From JAZKFP01 sp040386355 (GTDB taxonomy: Bacteria > Pseudomonadota > Gammaproteobacteria > Pseudomonadales > UBA6940): a stretch of DNA of 18,352 nt. The notes beneath the pieces were generated by a model, which searched no databases, was not told the origin of the DNA, and worked only from the letters and a program-made list of their open reading frames with translations. The position numbers were made by a program, and so were the translations under genes. The stretch is taken from contig JAZKFP010000024.1 of assembly GCA_040386355.1 (NCBI GenBank), forward strand, positions 1 to 18,352. The letters run 5' to 3'. Positions 7,687 to 14,920 of the stretch are shown piece after piece; positions within the stretch are counted from its first letter, which is position 1; each line of letters opens with the position of its first letter.

Positions 7687-8877
7687 ATGAAGAATCAGAG
7701 CGTCATCACTCTAGTTTCTGAAACTTTTTTGCCAGATGTAAATGGAGTAGCTCGAACTCTTGATCGACTAAGTAAAGAATTGTGCATTCAAGGTGTGAAA
7801 ATTCAATTAATTGTTCCTAAAAATAATGAACGCATTTTAAATTTTTCTGAAAATAATTCTATTTTTTCTACATTATCATTACCATTGCCTGGTTATCCCA
7901 TGGTGCGTCTTGGCGGAATTATGCCGAATCAATTAAAAAAAATATGGCAACAAGAACGTCCAGATTTTGTTTATATCGCTACTCAAGGCCCGCTCGGATT
8001 AATAGCAATGCTAACGGCAAAAAAATTAAAAATTCCAGTGATAAGTGGTTTTCATACGCAATTTCATAACTACGCACAAGATTATGGATTGGGTTGGGCT
8101 ACACCTGTCGTTTTAAGTTATTTACGTTGGTTTCATAATAGTTGTAATGCAACCTTAACGCCGACGCGTGAAATGCAGCAAGAGTTAGTCAAAAAAGAAT
8201 TTGAAAGAGTGCGCGTATGGGGGCGAGGTGTGGATACTCAGTTATTTACACCTAGTAAACGATCATTGTCGAAACGAAAAAAATTAGGATTAGCGGTTGA
8301 AGATTTTCTATTACTTTATGTAGGTAGAATTGCAAAGGAAAAAAATTTAGATGTGGTTTTTAAATCCTATTATGCAGCACGCGCAGTACGCAAAAATACG
8401 CGTTTATTAGTAGTTGGAGATGGGCCACTATTAGAAAATTTAAAAAAACTCCATCCCGAAGTTATTTTTACGGGTGAAAAAAATGGGGAAGCCGTTGCAG
8501 AAACTTATGCCATGGCAGATGTTTTTTTATTCCCCAGTCTAACCGATACCTTTGGTAATGTAGTTTTAGAAGCAATGGCAAGTGCAGCACCTGTAGTTGC
8601 CTTTAATCAAGCCGCTGCAAAAATTCATATTCAACATAATATTTCAGGCAAACTTGTTTCGAAAAAATCAGAAAAGAAATTTGTTGAAATGGTACTCGAA
8701 ATGATCAAGTGCAAGCCTGAAGAATTAAAAAGAATGGGTGAGCATGCACGCAATGAAGCAAAACGTTTTAACTGGCCATTATTCGCAGAGCAGTTTTTAA
8801 AATATTGCCGTAAAGTTCAATTACATTCTAAATCTGTTAAGAAATTGACAAAGCAATCGTTCGTTGTGGTAGTGTGA
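7687..8877 (+). CDS. Glycosyltransferase, GT4 family, probably GDP-mannose dependent
   Basis: 396 residues, GT-B fold. The N-terminal half begins with SETFLPDVNGVARTL (11-25), characteristic of MgtA/PimB-like GT4 mannosyltransferases that act on lipid acceptors. RVWGRGVDTQLFTP (176-189) marks the interdomain region. The donor-site domain has YVGRIAKEKN (211-220), VVGDGP (242-247) and the C-terminal motif TDTFGNVVLEAMA (286-298), the TDTF form typical of this subgroup. It probably works at the inner face of the cytoplasmic membrane, moving mannose (or another hexose) from a nucleotide sugar to a glycolipid. GGAGA lies seven bases upstream of the ATG. GDP-mannose supply by manC about 2.5 kb upstream supports the donor assignment, which remains inference. 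The last 20 residues are basic and Val-rich. Confidence 0.88.
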   Translation: MKNQSVITLVSETFLPDVNGVARTLDRLSKELCIQGVKIQLIVPKNNERILNFSENNSIFSTLSLPLPGYPMVRLGGIMPNQLKKIWQQERPDFVYIATQGPLGLIAMLTAKKLKIPVISGFHTQFHNYAQDYGLGWATPVVLSYLRWFHNSCNATLTPTREMQQELVKKEFERVRVWGRGVDTQLFTPSKRSLSKRKKLGLAVEDFLLLYVGRIAKEKNLDVVFKSYYAARAVRKNTRLLVVGDGPLLENLKKLHPEVIFTGEKNGEAVAETYAMADVFLFPSLTDTFGNVVLEAMASAAPVVAFNQAAAKIHIQHNISGKLVSKKSEKKFVEMVLEMIKCKPEELKRMGEHARNEAKRFNWPLFAEQFLKYCRKVQLHSKSVKKLTKQSFVVVV

Positions 8878-8896
8878 ATTTTTTAATTAAAATAGT

Positions 8897-8924
8897 AATT
8901 TAATAAATTGAAAATTATTAAATT
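8897..8924. terminator. AT-only hairpin between convergent genes
   Basis: AATTTAATAA and TTATTAAATT are perfect complements around an eight-base loop, in the 55-base gap where the glycosyltransferase (+) and pilR (-) converge. The position suits a shared terminator, but a stem without G-C pairs is weak. Confidence 0.35.
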
Positions 8925-8932
8925 GAAGAAGA

Positions 8933-10375
8933 CTAGTCATCACCACCTTCGATACCTAATTTTTGTAAACGATATCGCAATGAACGCAATGTCATTCCTA
9001 AAATTTTAGCAGCAGCAGTTCGATTCCAACGGGTTTTTTCTAATGCTTTTAAAATAGCGCCACGTTCAATATTGGCAAGATATTCTTCTAACGGTTGGTT
9101 ATTTAATGCAGCCAATGTGTAAGTAACTTCGTCCTGAGTTGCTATATCAGATGCTTCATCAAAACTTTGCATTCCGTTAACTGCTATTGTTGAGTCTATT
9201 GTTTGAAAAGCAACTTGTTCTTTAATCGCCACATCACGTATGAAATTTTCACGTAATTGCAAGTGTTGTTGTAAAATTACGGTCGAATCACATAGGGTAA
9301 AAGCGCGTTCTAAAATGTTTTCTAATTCTCGAACATTGCCGCGAAAATTATATTGATAAAGTATATAAAGTGCTTCAGGTGAAAGAGTTTTCAAGGGCGC
9401 ACTTGATTGCGAAGCTAAACGTTTTAAAAAGAAATCACAAAGTAATCGAATATCCGAGTTGCCACGATCACGCAGTGGTGGGACTTCAACCCGAATCACA
9501 TCTATTCTATAAAATAAATCTTGACGAAACCTTCCTTCGACAACTTCTTGATCTAAGTTTTTTAACGTTGCACTTATTATTCGACAATCAATCGAAATTT
9601 CTTGATTGCTACCCACTGGGCGAATTTTCTTTTCTTGAATTGCGCGCAATAATTTAACTTGAATACTTTGACTTAATTCTGCAACTTCATCTAAAAATAA
9701 AGTCCCACCTTCAGCGGATTGGAATAAGCCTTTTTTATCTTGATGTGCTCCTGTAAAACTTCCTTTGATATGGCCAAAAAACTCACTTTCCATTAATTCC
9801 AATGGAATTGCACCGCAATTAATTGGAACGAAAGGGCCATTAAAACGTGGACTTAATTGATGAATGAGCTGAGCAACTTTTTCTTTACCAGTACCCGATT
9901 CCCCATGAATAAATACGGGCGCTTGGCTACGAGCAACTTTATGAATTTGTTCTTTCAGTTTGTGCATTATCTCAGATTCACCCAAGAGTGAATTTTGAGA
10001 TTCTTGTGGTGAAAGTTTAAGTTTTAAAACAGAACGAATCGTATCGCGTAATTGATTTAAGTCCACCGGCTTTGAAATGAAATCAAATGCGCCTGCTTTT
10101 AAGGCAGTGATTGCTGCCGACATATTGCCATGTGCGGTGATAACAGCAATAGGTGTATCAGGACGTTTTGTTAACATATAGCGAACAAGTTCAATACCAT
10201 CGCCATCCGGTAAATTCATATCCGTTAAACAAAAATCAAATCGCATACGATCGATATTTTTTTTTGCAGTGGCAATGTCAGAAACGCATTCCGCATCAAT
10301 AGCCATGCGTCGTAATGTTATTGCTAGTAGATCGCGAATGTCCTTTTCGTCATCCACAATTAGAGCATGAGGCAT
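8933..10375 (-). CDS. pilR: Type IV pilus response regulator PilR (NtrC family)
   Basis: 480 residues, a sigma-54-dependent activator. The receiver domain (1-120) has VDDE (7-10) acidic pocket, phospho-acceptor Asp52 in LTDMNLPDG, VIT (78-80) and Lys102 in SKPVD. The AAA+ domain (about 130-365) has Walker A GESGTGKE (158-165), the sigma-54 contact loop GSFTGA (205-210), Walker B GGTLFLDE (223-230) and the arginine-finger region REIE-like VRELENILERA. The C-terminal Fis-type helix-turn-helix is NRTAAAKILGMTLRSLRYRL. In characterised bacteria PilR, phosphorylated by PilS, turns on pilA. No pilA or other pilus gene is in this window. GGAG stands only two bases before the ATG, an unusually close site, though the LIVDDE start position matches the family. 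It lies 50 bases after pilS, so a two-gene operon is likely. Confidence 0.93.
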   Translation of the reverse strand: MPHALIVDDEKDIRDLLAITLRRMAIDAECVSDIATAKKNIDRMRFDFCLTDMNLPDGDGIELVRYMLTKRPDTPIAVITAHGNMSAAITALKAGAFDFISKPVDLNQLRDTIRSVLKLKLSPQESQNSLLGESEIMHKLKEQIHKVARSQAPVFIHGESGTGKEKVAQLIHQLSPRFNGPFVPINCGAIPLELMESEFFGHIKGSFTGAHQDKKGLFQSAEGGTLFLDEVAELSQSIQVKLLRAIQEKKIRPVGSNQEISIDCRIISATLKNLDQEVVEGRFRQDLFYRIDVIRVEVPPLRDRGNSDIRLLCDFFLKRLASQSSAPLKTLSPEALYILYQYNFRGNVRELENILERAFTLCDSTVILQQHLQLRENFIRDVAIKEQVAFQTIDSTIAVNGMQSFDEASDIATQDEVTYTLAALNNQPLEEYLANIERGAILKALEKTRWNRTAAAKILGMTLRSLRYRLQKLGIEGGDD

Positions 10376-10425
10376 AGCTCCAATCCGTCCCTTATCAGTT
10401 TGTACGCAGAATTATAGGTGAAAAA

Positions 10426-12159
10426 TTATGAAGCTTGCTGTTGTTCTGGAAGATTGAGTGAGCGCTTCGGATGAGAAAAATAAATTCTGAATACAGCTCC
10501 CTTTTTAATGGAGGAAATTATTGATTGATTCTGAATATCGGTATTGAAAATTCCATGTGATGGTGATTGCCGATGTTCATTTTTTAAAAAGATTAGTTGG
10601 GCTTGGTTTAAATCACAAATTTCACTACACAAATAAAGTCCTAACCCGGAACCAGCGCTCTCAGTTGTAAAAAAGGGTTCAAAAATATGTTGCGCAACAT
10701 CTTCATTAATTCCCGGGCCACAATCAGTGACATCAATGAATGTTCGCTCATCTGAATCTTGATCTACCGTAATTTGACTCCAATATCGTCCAGTGATTGA
10801 AAAACTATAACGAATTCCATTATCTAGCAAGTTATTTAATACTTGTTGCAGATGGCTTGGATCAAATGCAATTTGAAAATGCTGGCTAATCTTTAATTCG
10901 ATTTCTATATAAGAAGGATGTTCGTCTAAATCAATTTGAATTTGTTCTCGATATTGTCGAATAAAATCTTCAAGCCAAGGACTTAAAGAAATTAAACTGG
11001 GTTTTGCAATTTCACGTCGCGAAACCTGCATTACATTTTCAATTATTGCATTAACACGATGACTGTGACGCAACATGATATCAACTAATGTTTGCTGCTC
11101 TACAGTCGGTTCTATTTCTGCTAGTAATTGCGCAGCATGACTAATTGCCCCTAACGGATTACGAATTTCATGCGCAATACTACCTGCTAAACGTCCTAAA
11201 GAGGCAAGCTTTAAATGTTCGGCTTGTTGTCTGACTTTGATTTCATCATCCATAAAAATAATAACGAAATCTTCTGCAGTTGGTGTTAATCGAGAAAAGC
11301 TTGCATTAATAATTGGGCAAGTCGTTTTTTCACGAAAAGGAACTTTTTTATGTTGATTGTTTTGGTTCCATTCAAGGTAAGCTCGCCACAATCGTGGTGC
11401 ATGCGCTTGTAAAATGAGTAATTGATTTGGATTGCCAAGCATTTGATGTGCAGATCGATTACTTAAGATTACTCGTCCTCTCGTATCAATCAGTAAAATC
11501 CCCGTTTGCATGCGTTGAATAATAAGCTCATTTAAACTTTCTAAACGTTGCAGTTGCGCTGCTTGTTTTTGTGCTTGAGATTCACTACTTTGCTGCAATC
11601 GAGAAACATATTGCGAAAGTAACGATGTTCCAAAAAAAGTCATTCCAAGTAAACCAATAGAAAGATTTAAAAAATCTCCGGTTCCAGTTTGCAAAGTAAT
11701 AAGAAGATGTTGAAAGAAGATTGCAAGCGTTGCCATTGCCGCAAGAAAAGTTGCGAGCCGTCCCGCAAATAAAATACCACCAGCTGCAATCGATACCACT
11801 TGCAGCATATTCACTTGACTGTTTAATCCACCAGATGCGTAAGACAAAATATTGATTGCTAAAATGTCGATGGTTAAATGTGCAAAGGTTAACCAATACA
11901 ACATTTTTGGTCGATCTTTCAAAGGCATTAAAGAAAATATGCAAATTAGTAAATAACAGCTACTCACTGTCATGTAGAGATTTAAACGTACAGGATCAGT
12001 TGTAATTTCGGTTCCTAAAAAAAACCAACTCATCCACAAAAAAACTGCCATTGCAATTCGGTAGGTGGTGTAAATCAAAGCTGCAGGTCGGAAAGTGGAA
12101 TACAGTTCAGTTGTAAATCTTTGAGTATTTGTACCCAAAAGTTTTTTGATAAAGTCCAT
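10426..12159 (-). CDS. pilS: Type IV pilus sensor histidine kinase PilS
   Basis: 577 residues from the second in-frame ATG (12159), which has GAGA at a usable distance. The first ATG (12171, adding MRNI) has no visible ribosome site, so the start is uncertain by 12 bases. The N-terminal third has about six membrane segments (roughly residues 30-185), as in PilS, followed by a coiled linker, a PAS domain (GILLIDTRGRVILSNRSA) and the kinase core. The H-box LAGSIAHEIRNPLGAISHA carries the phospho-His at about residue 330, with the N-box QQVLNNLLDNGIRYS, G1 VTDCGPGIN and G2 GSGLGLYL all intact. It probably senses pilin or an envelope cue in the inner membrane and phosphorylates PilR. A stretch of about 25 residues between the last kinase motif and INFRIYFS-like KGAVFRIYFSHP is longer than usual. 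Confidence 0.92.
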   Translation of the reverse strand: MDFIKKLLGTNTQRFTTELYSTFRPAALIYTTYRIAMAVFLWMSWFFLGTEITTDPVRLNLYMTVSSCYLLICIFSLMPLKDRPKMLYWLTFAHLTIDILAINILSYASGGLNSQVNMLQVVSIAAGGILFAGRLATFLAAMATLAIFFQHLLITLQTGTGDFLNLSIGLLGMTFFGTSLLSQYVSRLQQSSESQAQKQAAQLQRLESLNELIIQRMQTGILLIDTRGRVILSNRSAHQMLGNPNQLLILQAHAPRLWRAYLEWNQNNQHKKVPFREKTTCPIINASFSRLTPTAEDFVIIFMDDEIKVRQQAEHLKLASLGRLAGSIAHEIRNPLGAISHAAQLLAEIEPTVEQQTLVDIMLRHSHRVNAIIENVMQVSRREIAKPSLISLSPWLEDFIRQYREQIQIDLDEHPSYIEIELKISQHFQIAFDPSHLQQVLNNLLDNGIRYSFSITGRYWSQITVDQDSDERTFIDVTDCGPGINEDVAQHIFEPFFTTESAGSGLGLYLCSEICDLNQAQLIFLKNEHRQSPSHGIFNTDIQNQSIISSIKKGAVFRIYFSHPKRSLNLPEQQQAS

Positions 12160-12579
12160 GATGTTTCTCATGAGATCAGTATTAACATCAATTACGGATA
12201 TGCAGGAATGATAGTTACGTCGGTTGCTGCAATCTGAAAAGTAGAGTTTAGTTGGTTAGCTGATGATTGCCTGAGTTTTCGAATTAAAAATTGATTTTTT
12301 ATACCCAAAGTTTAATGAGGAATACAGATAACTTATTGCATGCGAATGAAAAAGAATGGGAGAGCTATTTTTTTGAATGATAAAAATTGAAATAATTAAG
12401 TAAGAATTATTAATGTGAAAGAAAAATTTTATGAAAAATATAAAGAGTTAGTATTAGGCAGATTCACATGATACGTAAGGAAAAAATTTTATTAAAAAAA
12501 TTGATTTTCTTTAGCGCCGTATTGAAAGCAGTATGATTCTATTAAGAAAAACAACTTATGGCAGATTTTCTAAAAAATC

Positions 12580-12607
12580 TAAAGTGCGTAATTTGAATTG
12601 CAGAAAT
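12580..12607 (+). promoter_or_regulatory. Possible sigma-28 (FliA) type promoter
   Basis: TAAAGTGC, a 12-base spacer and GCAGAAAT compare with the enterobacterial consensus TAAAGTTT-N11-GCCGATAA at 6 of 8 and 5 of 8 positions. It would give a 5' leader of about 65 bases before the chemoreceptor start, and FliA often drives chemoreceptor genes. The spacer is one base long and the match is modest, so this is a suggestion only. Confidence 0.25.
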
Positions 12608-12632
12608 AATAATATCTGACTACCGTCAATAC

Positions 12633-12656
12633 GTAATAGTACTAATTTGTAATAGT
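12633..12656. repeat. Direct repeat GTAATAGT x2 upstream of the chemoreceptor
   Basis: GTAATAGT occurs at 12633-12640 and 12649-12656, 16 bases apart start to start, just before the ribosome site. It could be a regulator site in the leader or chance in AT-rich DNA. Confidence 0.3.
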
Positions 12657-12677
12657 TAGGTAGTGAAGGAAGTTACT

Positions 12678-13979
12678 ATGTTCGATCAAAAGCTAAAGGC
12701 GCAATTAAGTGCGACTCAAGAAGAATTAGCTAATTTACATGATTATCACACTGCGATTAAACAAAATATAGCTGTGATTGAATTTACTCCAGATGGCTAT
12801 ATTTTGACTGCAAATCAAGCATTTCTTAATGTTGTGCATTACCAACTTTCTGAAGTTGTAGGACAGCATCATAGAATGTTTTGTGAACCAGGTTATGCAA
12901 AGACGGTTGAATACGCTGAATTTTGGCGCCAACTAGCTCGTGGAATTAGCCAATCACATACTTTTTTACGGCATGGTAAAGGCGGCATTAAAATTTGGTT
13001 GGAAGCTACTTATTTTCCAGTAATGCACGATGGCCAAGTTATTAAAATAGTAAAATTTGCCAGCGATGTAACACAAAAAACATATCAATTAAGAGACCAA
13101 GAGGCTCTTATCGATGCATTGCAAAAGTCTCAAGCTATTATTGAATTCACTCCAGAAGGCTACATTCTCAATGCAAATGCAAATTTTTTAAAATGCGTAG
13201 GTTATGGATTATCCGATATAAAAGGCCAGCATCATAAAATGTTTTGTTACGATGAATTTTATCGTCAACAACCTACTTTTTGGAATGACTTAAAAGCTGG
13301 TCAATTTAAATCTGGTCAGTTTGAGCGTAAAAATAGTCGGGGTGAATCACTTTGGCTTGAAGCAACATATAATCCTATTTTTGATGAAGATGGGAAAGTC
13401 GTAAAGGTTATTAAATTTGCCAGTGATATAACTGCTTTAATTAAACAACAACAAGCGGTTAAAGCGGCATCGGAGTTTGCTCATAAAGTTTCTGCACAAA
13501 CTGAAAAGATTTTTGATGAAGGATCAGGCTTACTTAATCAAAGTGTGGATAACTCTCGTCTTATTCGTGATGAAATTACCCGAGCTTCACAATTGTTAAA
13601 TAATTTATCGGACCAATCCAAATCAATTTACGAAATTGTGAGCACTATTCGCAGTATTGCAGATCAAACAAATTTATTAGCATTAAATGCCGCAATTGAA
13701 GCTGCAAGAGCCGGTGAACATGGAAGAGGATTTGCTGTTGTTGCAGATGAAGTTAGAAACTTGGCATCTCGTACAGGTGTTTCAACCGTTGAAATCGAAG
13801 AAGTGGTAAAAACCAATATCGATCTTACGCAAAATGTTCTGAGTAGTATGTCTAAAACAATTATGGAAGCGGAACGTGGTAATAAATTAATTAATGATTC
13901 GGCATTGGTTTTTAATACGATTAAACAATCGTCGGCACAAGTGAGTGAGTCGGTAGCGCAACTTGCAAGATTTCAATAG
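12678..13979 (+). CDS. Soluble methyl-accepting chemotaxis protein with tandem PAS domains (BdlA-like)
   Basis: 433 residues from ATG 12678. The frame extends to a GTG at 12663, but AAGGAAG five bases before the ATG decides for the shorter form. It has no membrane segment, so it is a cytoplasmic receptor. PAS1 (about 30-133) and PAS2 (about 153-253) are clear internal duplicates: each has IEFTPxGYILxAN, GQHHxMFC, WLEATYxP and KFASD. Then comes the MCP signalling hairpin, with the tip IADQTNLLALNAAIEAARAG near residues 327-346 and GFAVVADEVRNLA. The arms either side of the tip are of similar length, so the protein appears complete. The order PAS-PAS-MCP and size match Pseudomonas BdlA (biofilm dispersal) and Aer-like redox sensors. 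The bound cofactor (heme, FAD or none) cannot be told. It presumably signals to CheA, which is not in the window. Confidence 0.92.
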   Translation: MFDQKLKAQLSATQEELANLHDYHTAIKQNIAVIEFTPDGYILTANQAFLNVVHYQLSEVVGQHHRMFCEPGYAKTVEYAEFWRQLARGISQSHTFLRHGKGGIKIWLEATYFPVMHDGQVIKIVKFASDVTQKTYQLRDQEALIDALQKSQAIIEFTPEGYILNANANFLKCVGYGLSDIKGQHHKMFCYDEFYRQQPTFWNDLKAGQFKSGQFERKNSRGESLWLEATYNPIFDEDGKVVKVIKFASDITALIKQQQAVKAASEFAHKVSAQTEKIFDEGSGLLNQSVDNSRLIRDEITRASQLLNNLSDQSKSIYEIVSTIRSIADQTNLLALNAAIEAARAGEHGRGFAVVADEVRNLASRTGVSTVEIEEVVKTNIDLTQNVLSSMSKTIMEAERGNKLINDSALVFNTIKQSSAQVSESVAQLARFQ

Positions 13980-13987
13980 TATACCTC

Positions 13988-14118
13988 CGCAGAATGGTTT
14001 TCCAGGGTGCAATGTCTTGCAAACGGCATTGCACGCTTACTCATTCGCCTGCTCACATATTTTGCAATATGCTGCGCGGGCTCATTTCGCAAGCGCCTAC
14101 TGAAAAACGCATTCTGCG
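13988..14118 (+). repeat. Fold-back element copy 2 (pairs with 6295-6400)
   Basis: The outer arms CGCAGAATGGTTTTCCAG (13988-14005) and CTGAAAAACGCATTCTGCG (14100-14118) pair with each other but differ in sequence from the arms of copy 1. The shared core is 14040-14108. The inner stem is CATATT/AATATG here against CATACT/AGTATG in copy 1, a compensatory C-G to T-A change, and GCCTGC pairs with GCGGGC through a wobble. This copy has an extra side hairpin, GTGCAATG/CATTGCAC (14007-14034). It begins eight bases after the chemoreceptor stop, in the same orientation as copy 1. Confidence 0.8.
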
Positions 14119-14165
14119 TTCGGTACAATATAAATTAACTCTAATAATTTATGCGCGATTGAATG

Positions 14166-14196
14166 AAAAAGCAGGAATTAGAACCTCTGCTTTTTT
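14166..14196. terminator. Bidirectional intrinsic terminator between chemoreceptor and hemJ
   Basis: AAAAAGCAGG and CCTCTGCTTTTTT pair around an eight-base loop, with one unpaired T in the right arm, and carry an A run on the left and a T run on the right. It lies in the convergent gap, so it can stop the chemoreceptor transcript (+) and the hemJ transcript (-). Confidence 0.8.
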
Positions 14197-14236
14197 ATAA
14201 GGTGGTATATCTTTAGCTTTTTATTTTAGAGTAATT

Positions 14237-14659
14237 TTAAAAAGGTTTAACAACAGCCAAAATAACAATTGCAATTAAAATAACAACAGGGGCTTCGTTA
14301 AACCATCGAAAAAATATATGTGATTTAGTGTTTTGATTTTCAGCAAATCGTTTCATATATAATTTGCATAATTTATGATATCCAACCAATAAAACTACCA
14401 AAAATAGTTTTGCATGTAGCCAGCCTTGTGTTTTGTAAATATCCCAATTAGAAGCTGCCATCCAAATTCCAAAAACAAAAGTGGCAATTAAAGAAGGCGT
14501 CATAATCCCCCAAAATAATTTCTTCTCCATTACTTTGAAGCGCTCATGACTGACTTCGTCTTTTGTCATAGCGTGGTATACGAACAATCGTGGTAAATAA
14601 AATAGTCCGGCAAACCAAGTGACCATGCTGATGATGTGAAACGCTTTAATCCAAAGCAT
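14237..14659 (-). CDS. hemJ: Protoporphyrinogen IX oxidase HemJ
   Basis: 140 residues, the usual HemJ (formerly UPF0093) size. It is an inner-membrane heme-pathway enzyme that oxidises protoporphyrinogen IX to protoporphyrin IX in bacteria without HemG or HemY. It begins MLWIKAFHIISMVTWFAGLFYLPRLFVYHA, very close to the family N-terminus, with the conserved His8. There are four predicted membrane helices, and the third is preceded by GWLHAKL carrying the conserved Lys. The frame extends 11 codons further upstream to an ATG at 14692, but AAGGAAG precedes the ATG at 14659 and homology begins there. It appears monocistronic, and its 5' region contains the hairpin at 14697-14713. The C-terminus is a hydrophobic helix ending VVKPF. 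Confidence 0.93.
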   Translation of the reverse strand: MLWIKAFHIISMVTWFAGLFYLPRLFVYHAMTKDEVSHERFKVMEKKLFWGIMTPSLIATFVFGIWMAASNWDIYKTQGWLHAKLFLVVLLVGYHKLCKLYMKRFAENQNTKSHIFFRWFNEAPVVILIAIVILAVVKPF

Positions 14660-14696
14660 TATGTCTTCCTTAAAATGATTTGATATGTGCATTTAT

Positions 14697-14725
14697 CCGT
14701 CCTGACAGGACGGTTTAATTTTTTT
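14697..14725 (+). terminator. Terminator-like hairpin upstream of hemJ, plus-strand orientation
   Basis: CCGTCCTGACAGGACGG is a strong inverted repeat followed on the plus strand by TTTAATTTTTTTT, the form of an intrinsic terminator. No plus-strand gene leads into it: the last one ends at 13979 behind another terminator. On the minus strand the same hairpin would form in the hemJ leader, 38 bases before the start. It may end stray antisense transcription, shape the hemJ leader or be a repeat. Confidence 0.5.
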
Positions 14726-14738
14726 CGTGTGCATTGTA

Positions 14739-14793
14739 CAGGCGCTTGCGCACCTGCCTAGAATCATATGTCGCTACGCGACAATTAGAATCA
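14739..14793. repeat. Cluster of small palindromes sharing a motif with the fold-back element
   Basis: AGGCGCTTGCG (14740-14750) is the reverse complement of the CGCAAGCGCCT found in both fold-back elements, here inside a hairpin CAGGCGC/GCGCACCTG. Next to it TGTCGCTACGCGACA (14769-14783) is a stem-loop bracketed by two direct TAGAATCA repeats (14759-14766 and 14786-14793). It may be a decayed relative of the fold-back element, but the shared stretch is short. Confidence 0.45.
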
Positions 14794-14834
14794 GCGTGTA
14801 AAACCATTTATTACGTATGAAGCCGACTATGTGT

Positions 14835-14858
14835 GTAGGGGCGAATAATTATTCGCCC
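14835..14858 (+). repeat. REP-like palindrome, copy 5
   Basis: A GTAG head is followed by GGGCGAATAATTATTCGCCC, a perfect 20-base palindrome and the cleanest of the five copies. It stands alone, 60 bases past the stop of the kinase gene (minus strand). Confidence 0.8.
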
Positions 14859-14920
14859 ACTAAATGTTTTGGATTTTTCAATTTACATAGCAAAAAAATT
14901 GTAAATATTTTTAAAATTAA

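Larger units (their letters stand above)
12160..12677. other. Divergent intergenic region between pilS and the chemoreceptor gene
   Basis: About 500 bases with no convincing coding sequence. It is AT-rich and must hold the promoters of both divergent genes. Two details stand out near the chemoreceptor end: a sigma-28-like spacing at 12580-12607 and a direct repeat GTAATAGT at 12633 and 12649. I see nothing defensible as a pilS promoter. Confidence 0.6.

Noticed and set aside
8542..8580. Glycosyltransferase has Asp where many GT4 enzymes have the first Glu of the EX7E motif
   Set aside because: TDTFGNVVLEA is the regular form in the MgtA-like subgroup, so it does not indicate an inactive enzyme.
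9746..9763. PilR has GSFTGA in place of the usual GAFTGA sigma-54 contact loop
   Set aside because: Ser at this position is, as I recall, normal for PilR proteins and keeps the essential FTGA part; not an anomaly.
13900..13979. Possible truncation of the chemoreceptor by the fold-back element
   Set aside because: The helices before and after the signalling tip are of similar length (about 80 and 90 residues), and PAS-PAS-MCP proteins of this type are normally about 420 residues, so it looks complete.
13994..14200. Plus-strand open frame of 68 codons after the chemoreceptor
   Set aside because: It runs through the fold-back element and into the terminator, has no ribosome site, and its protein is composed of the repeat's translation.
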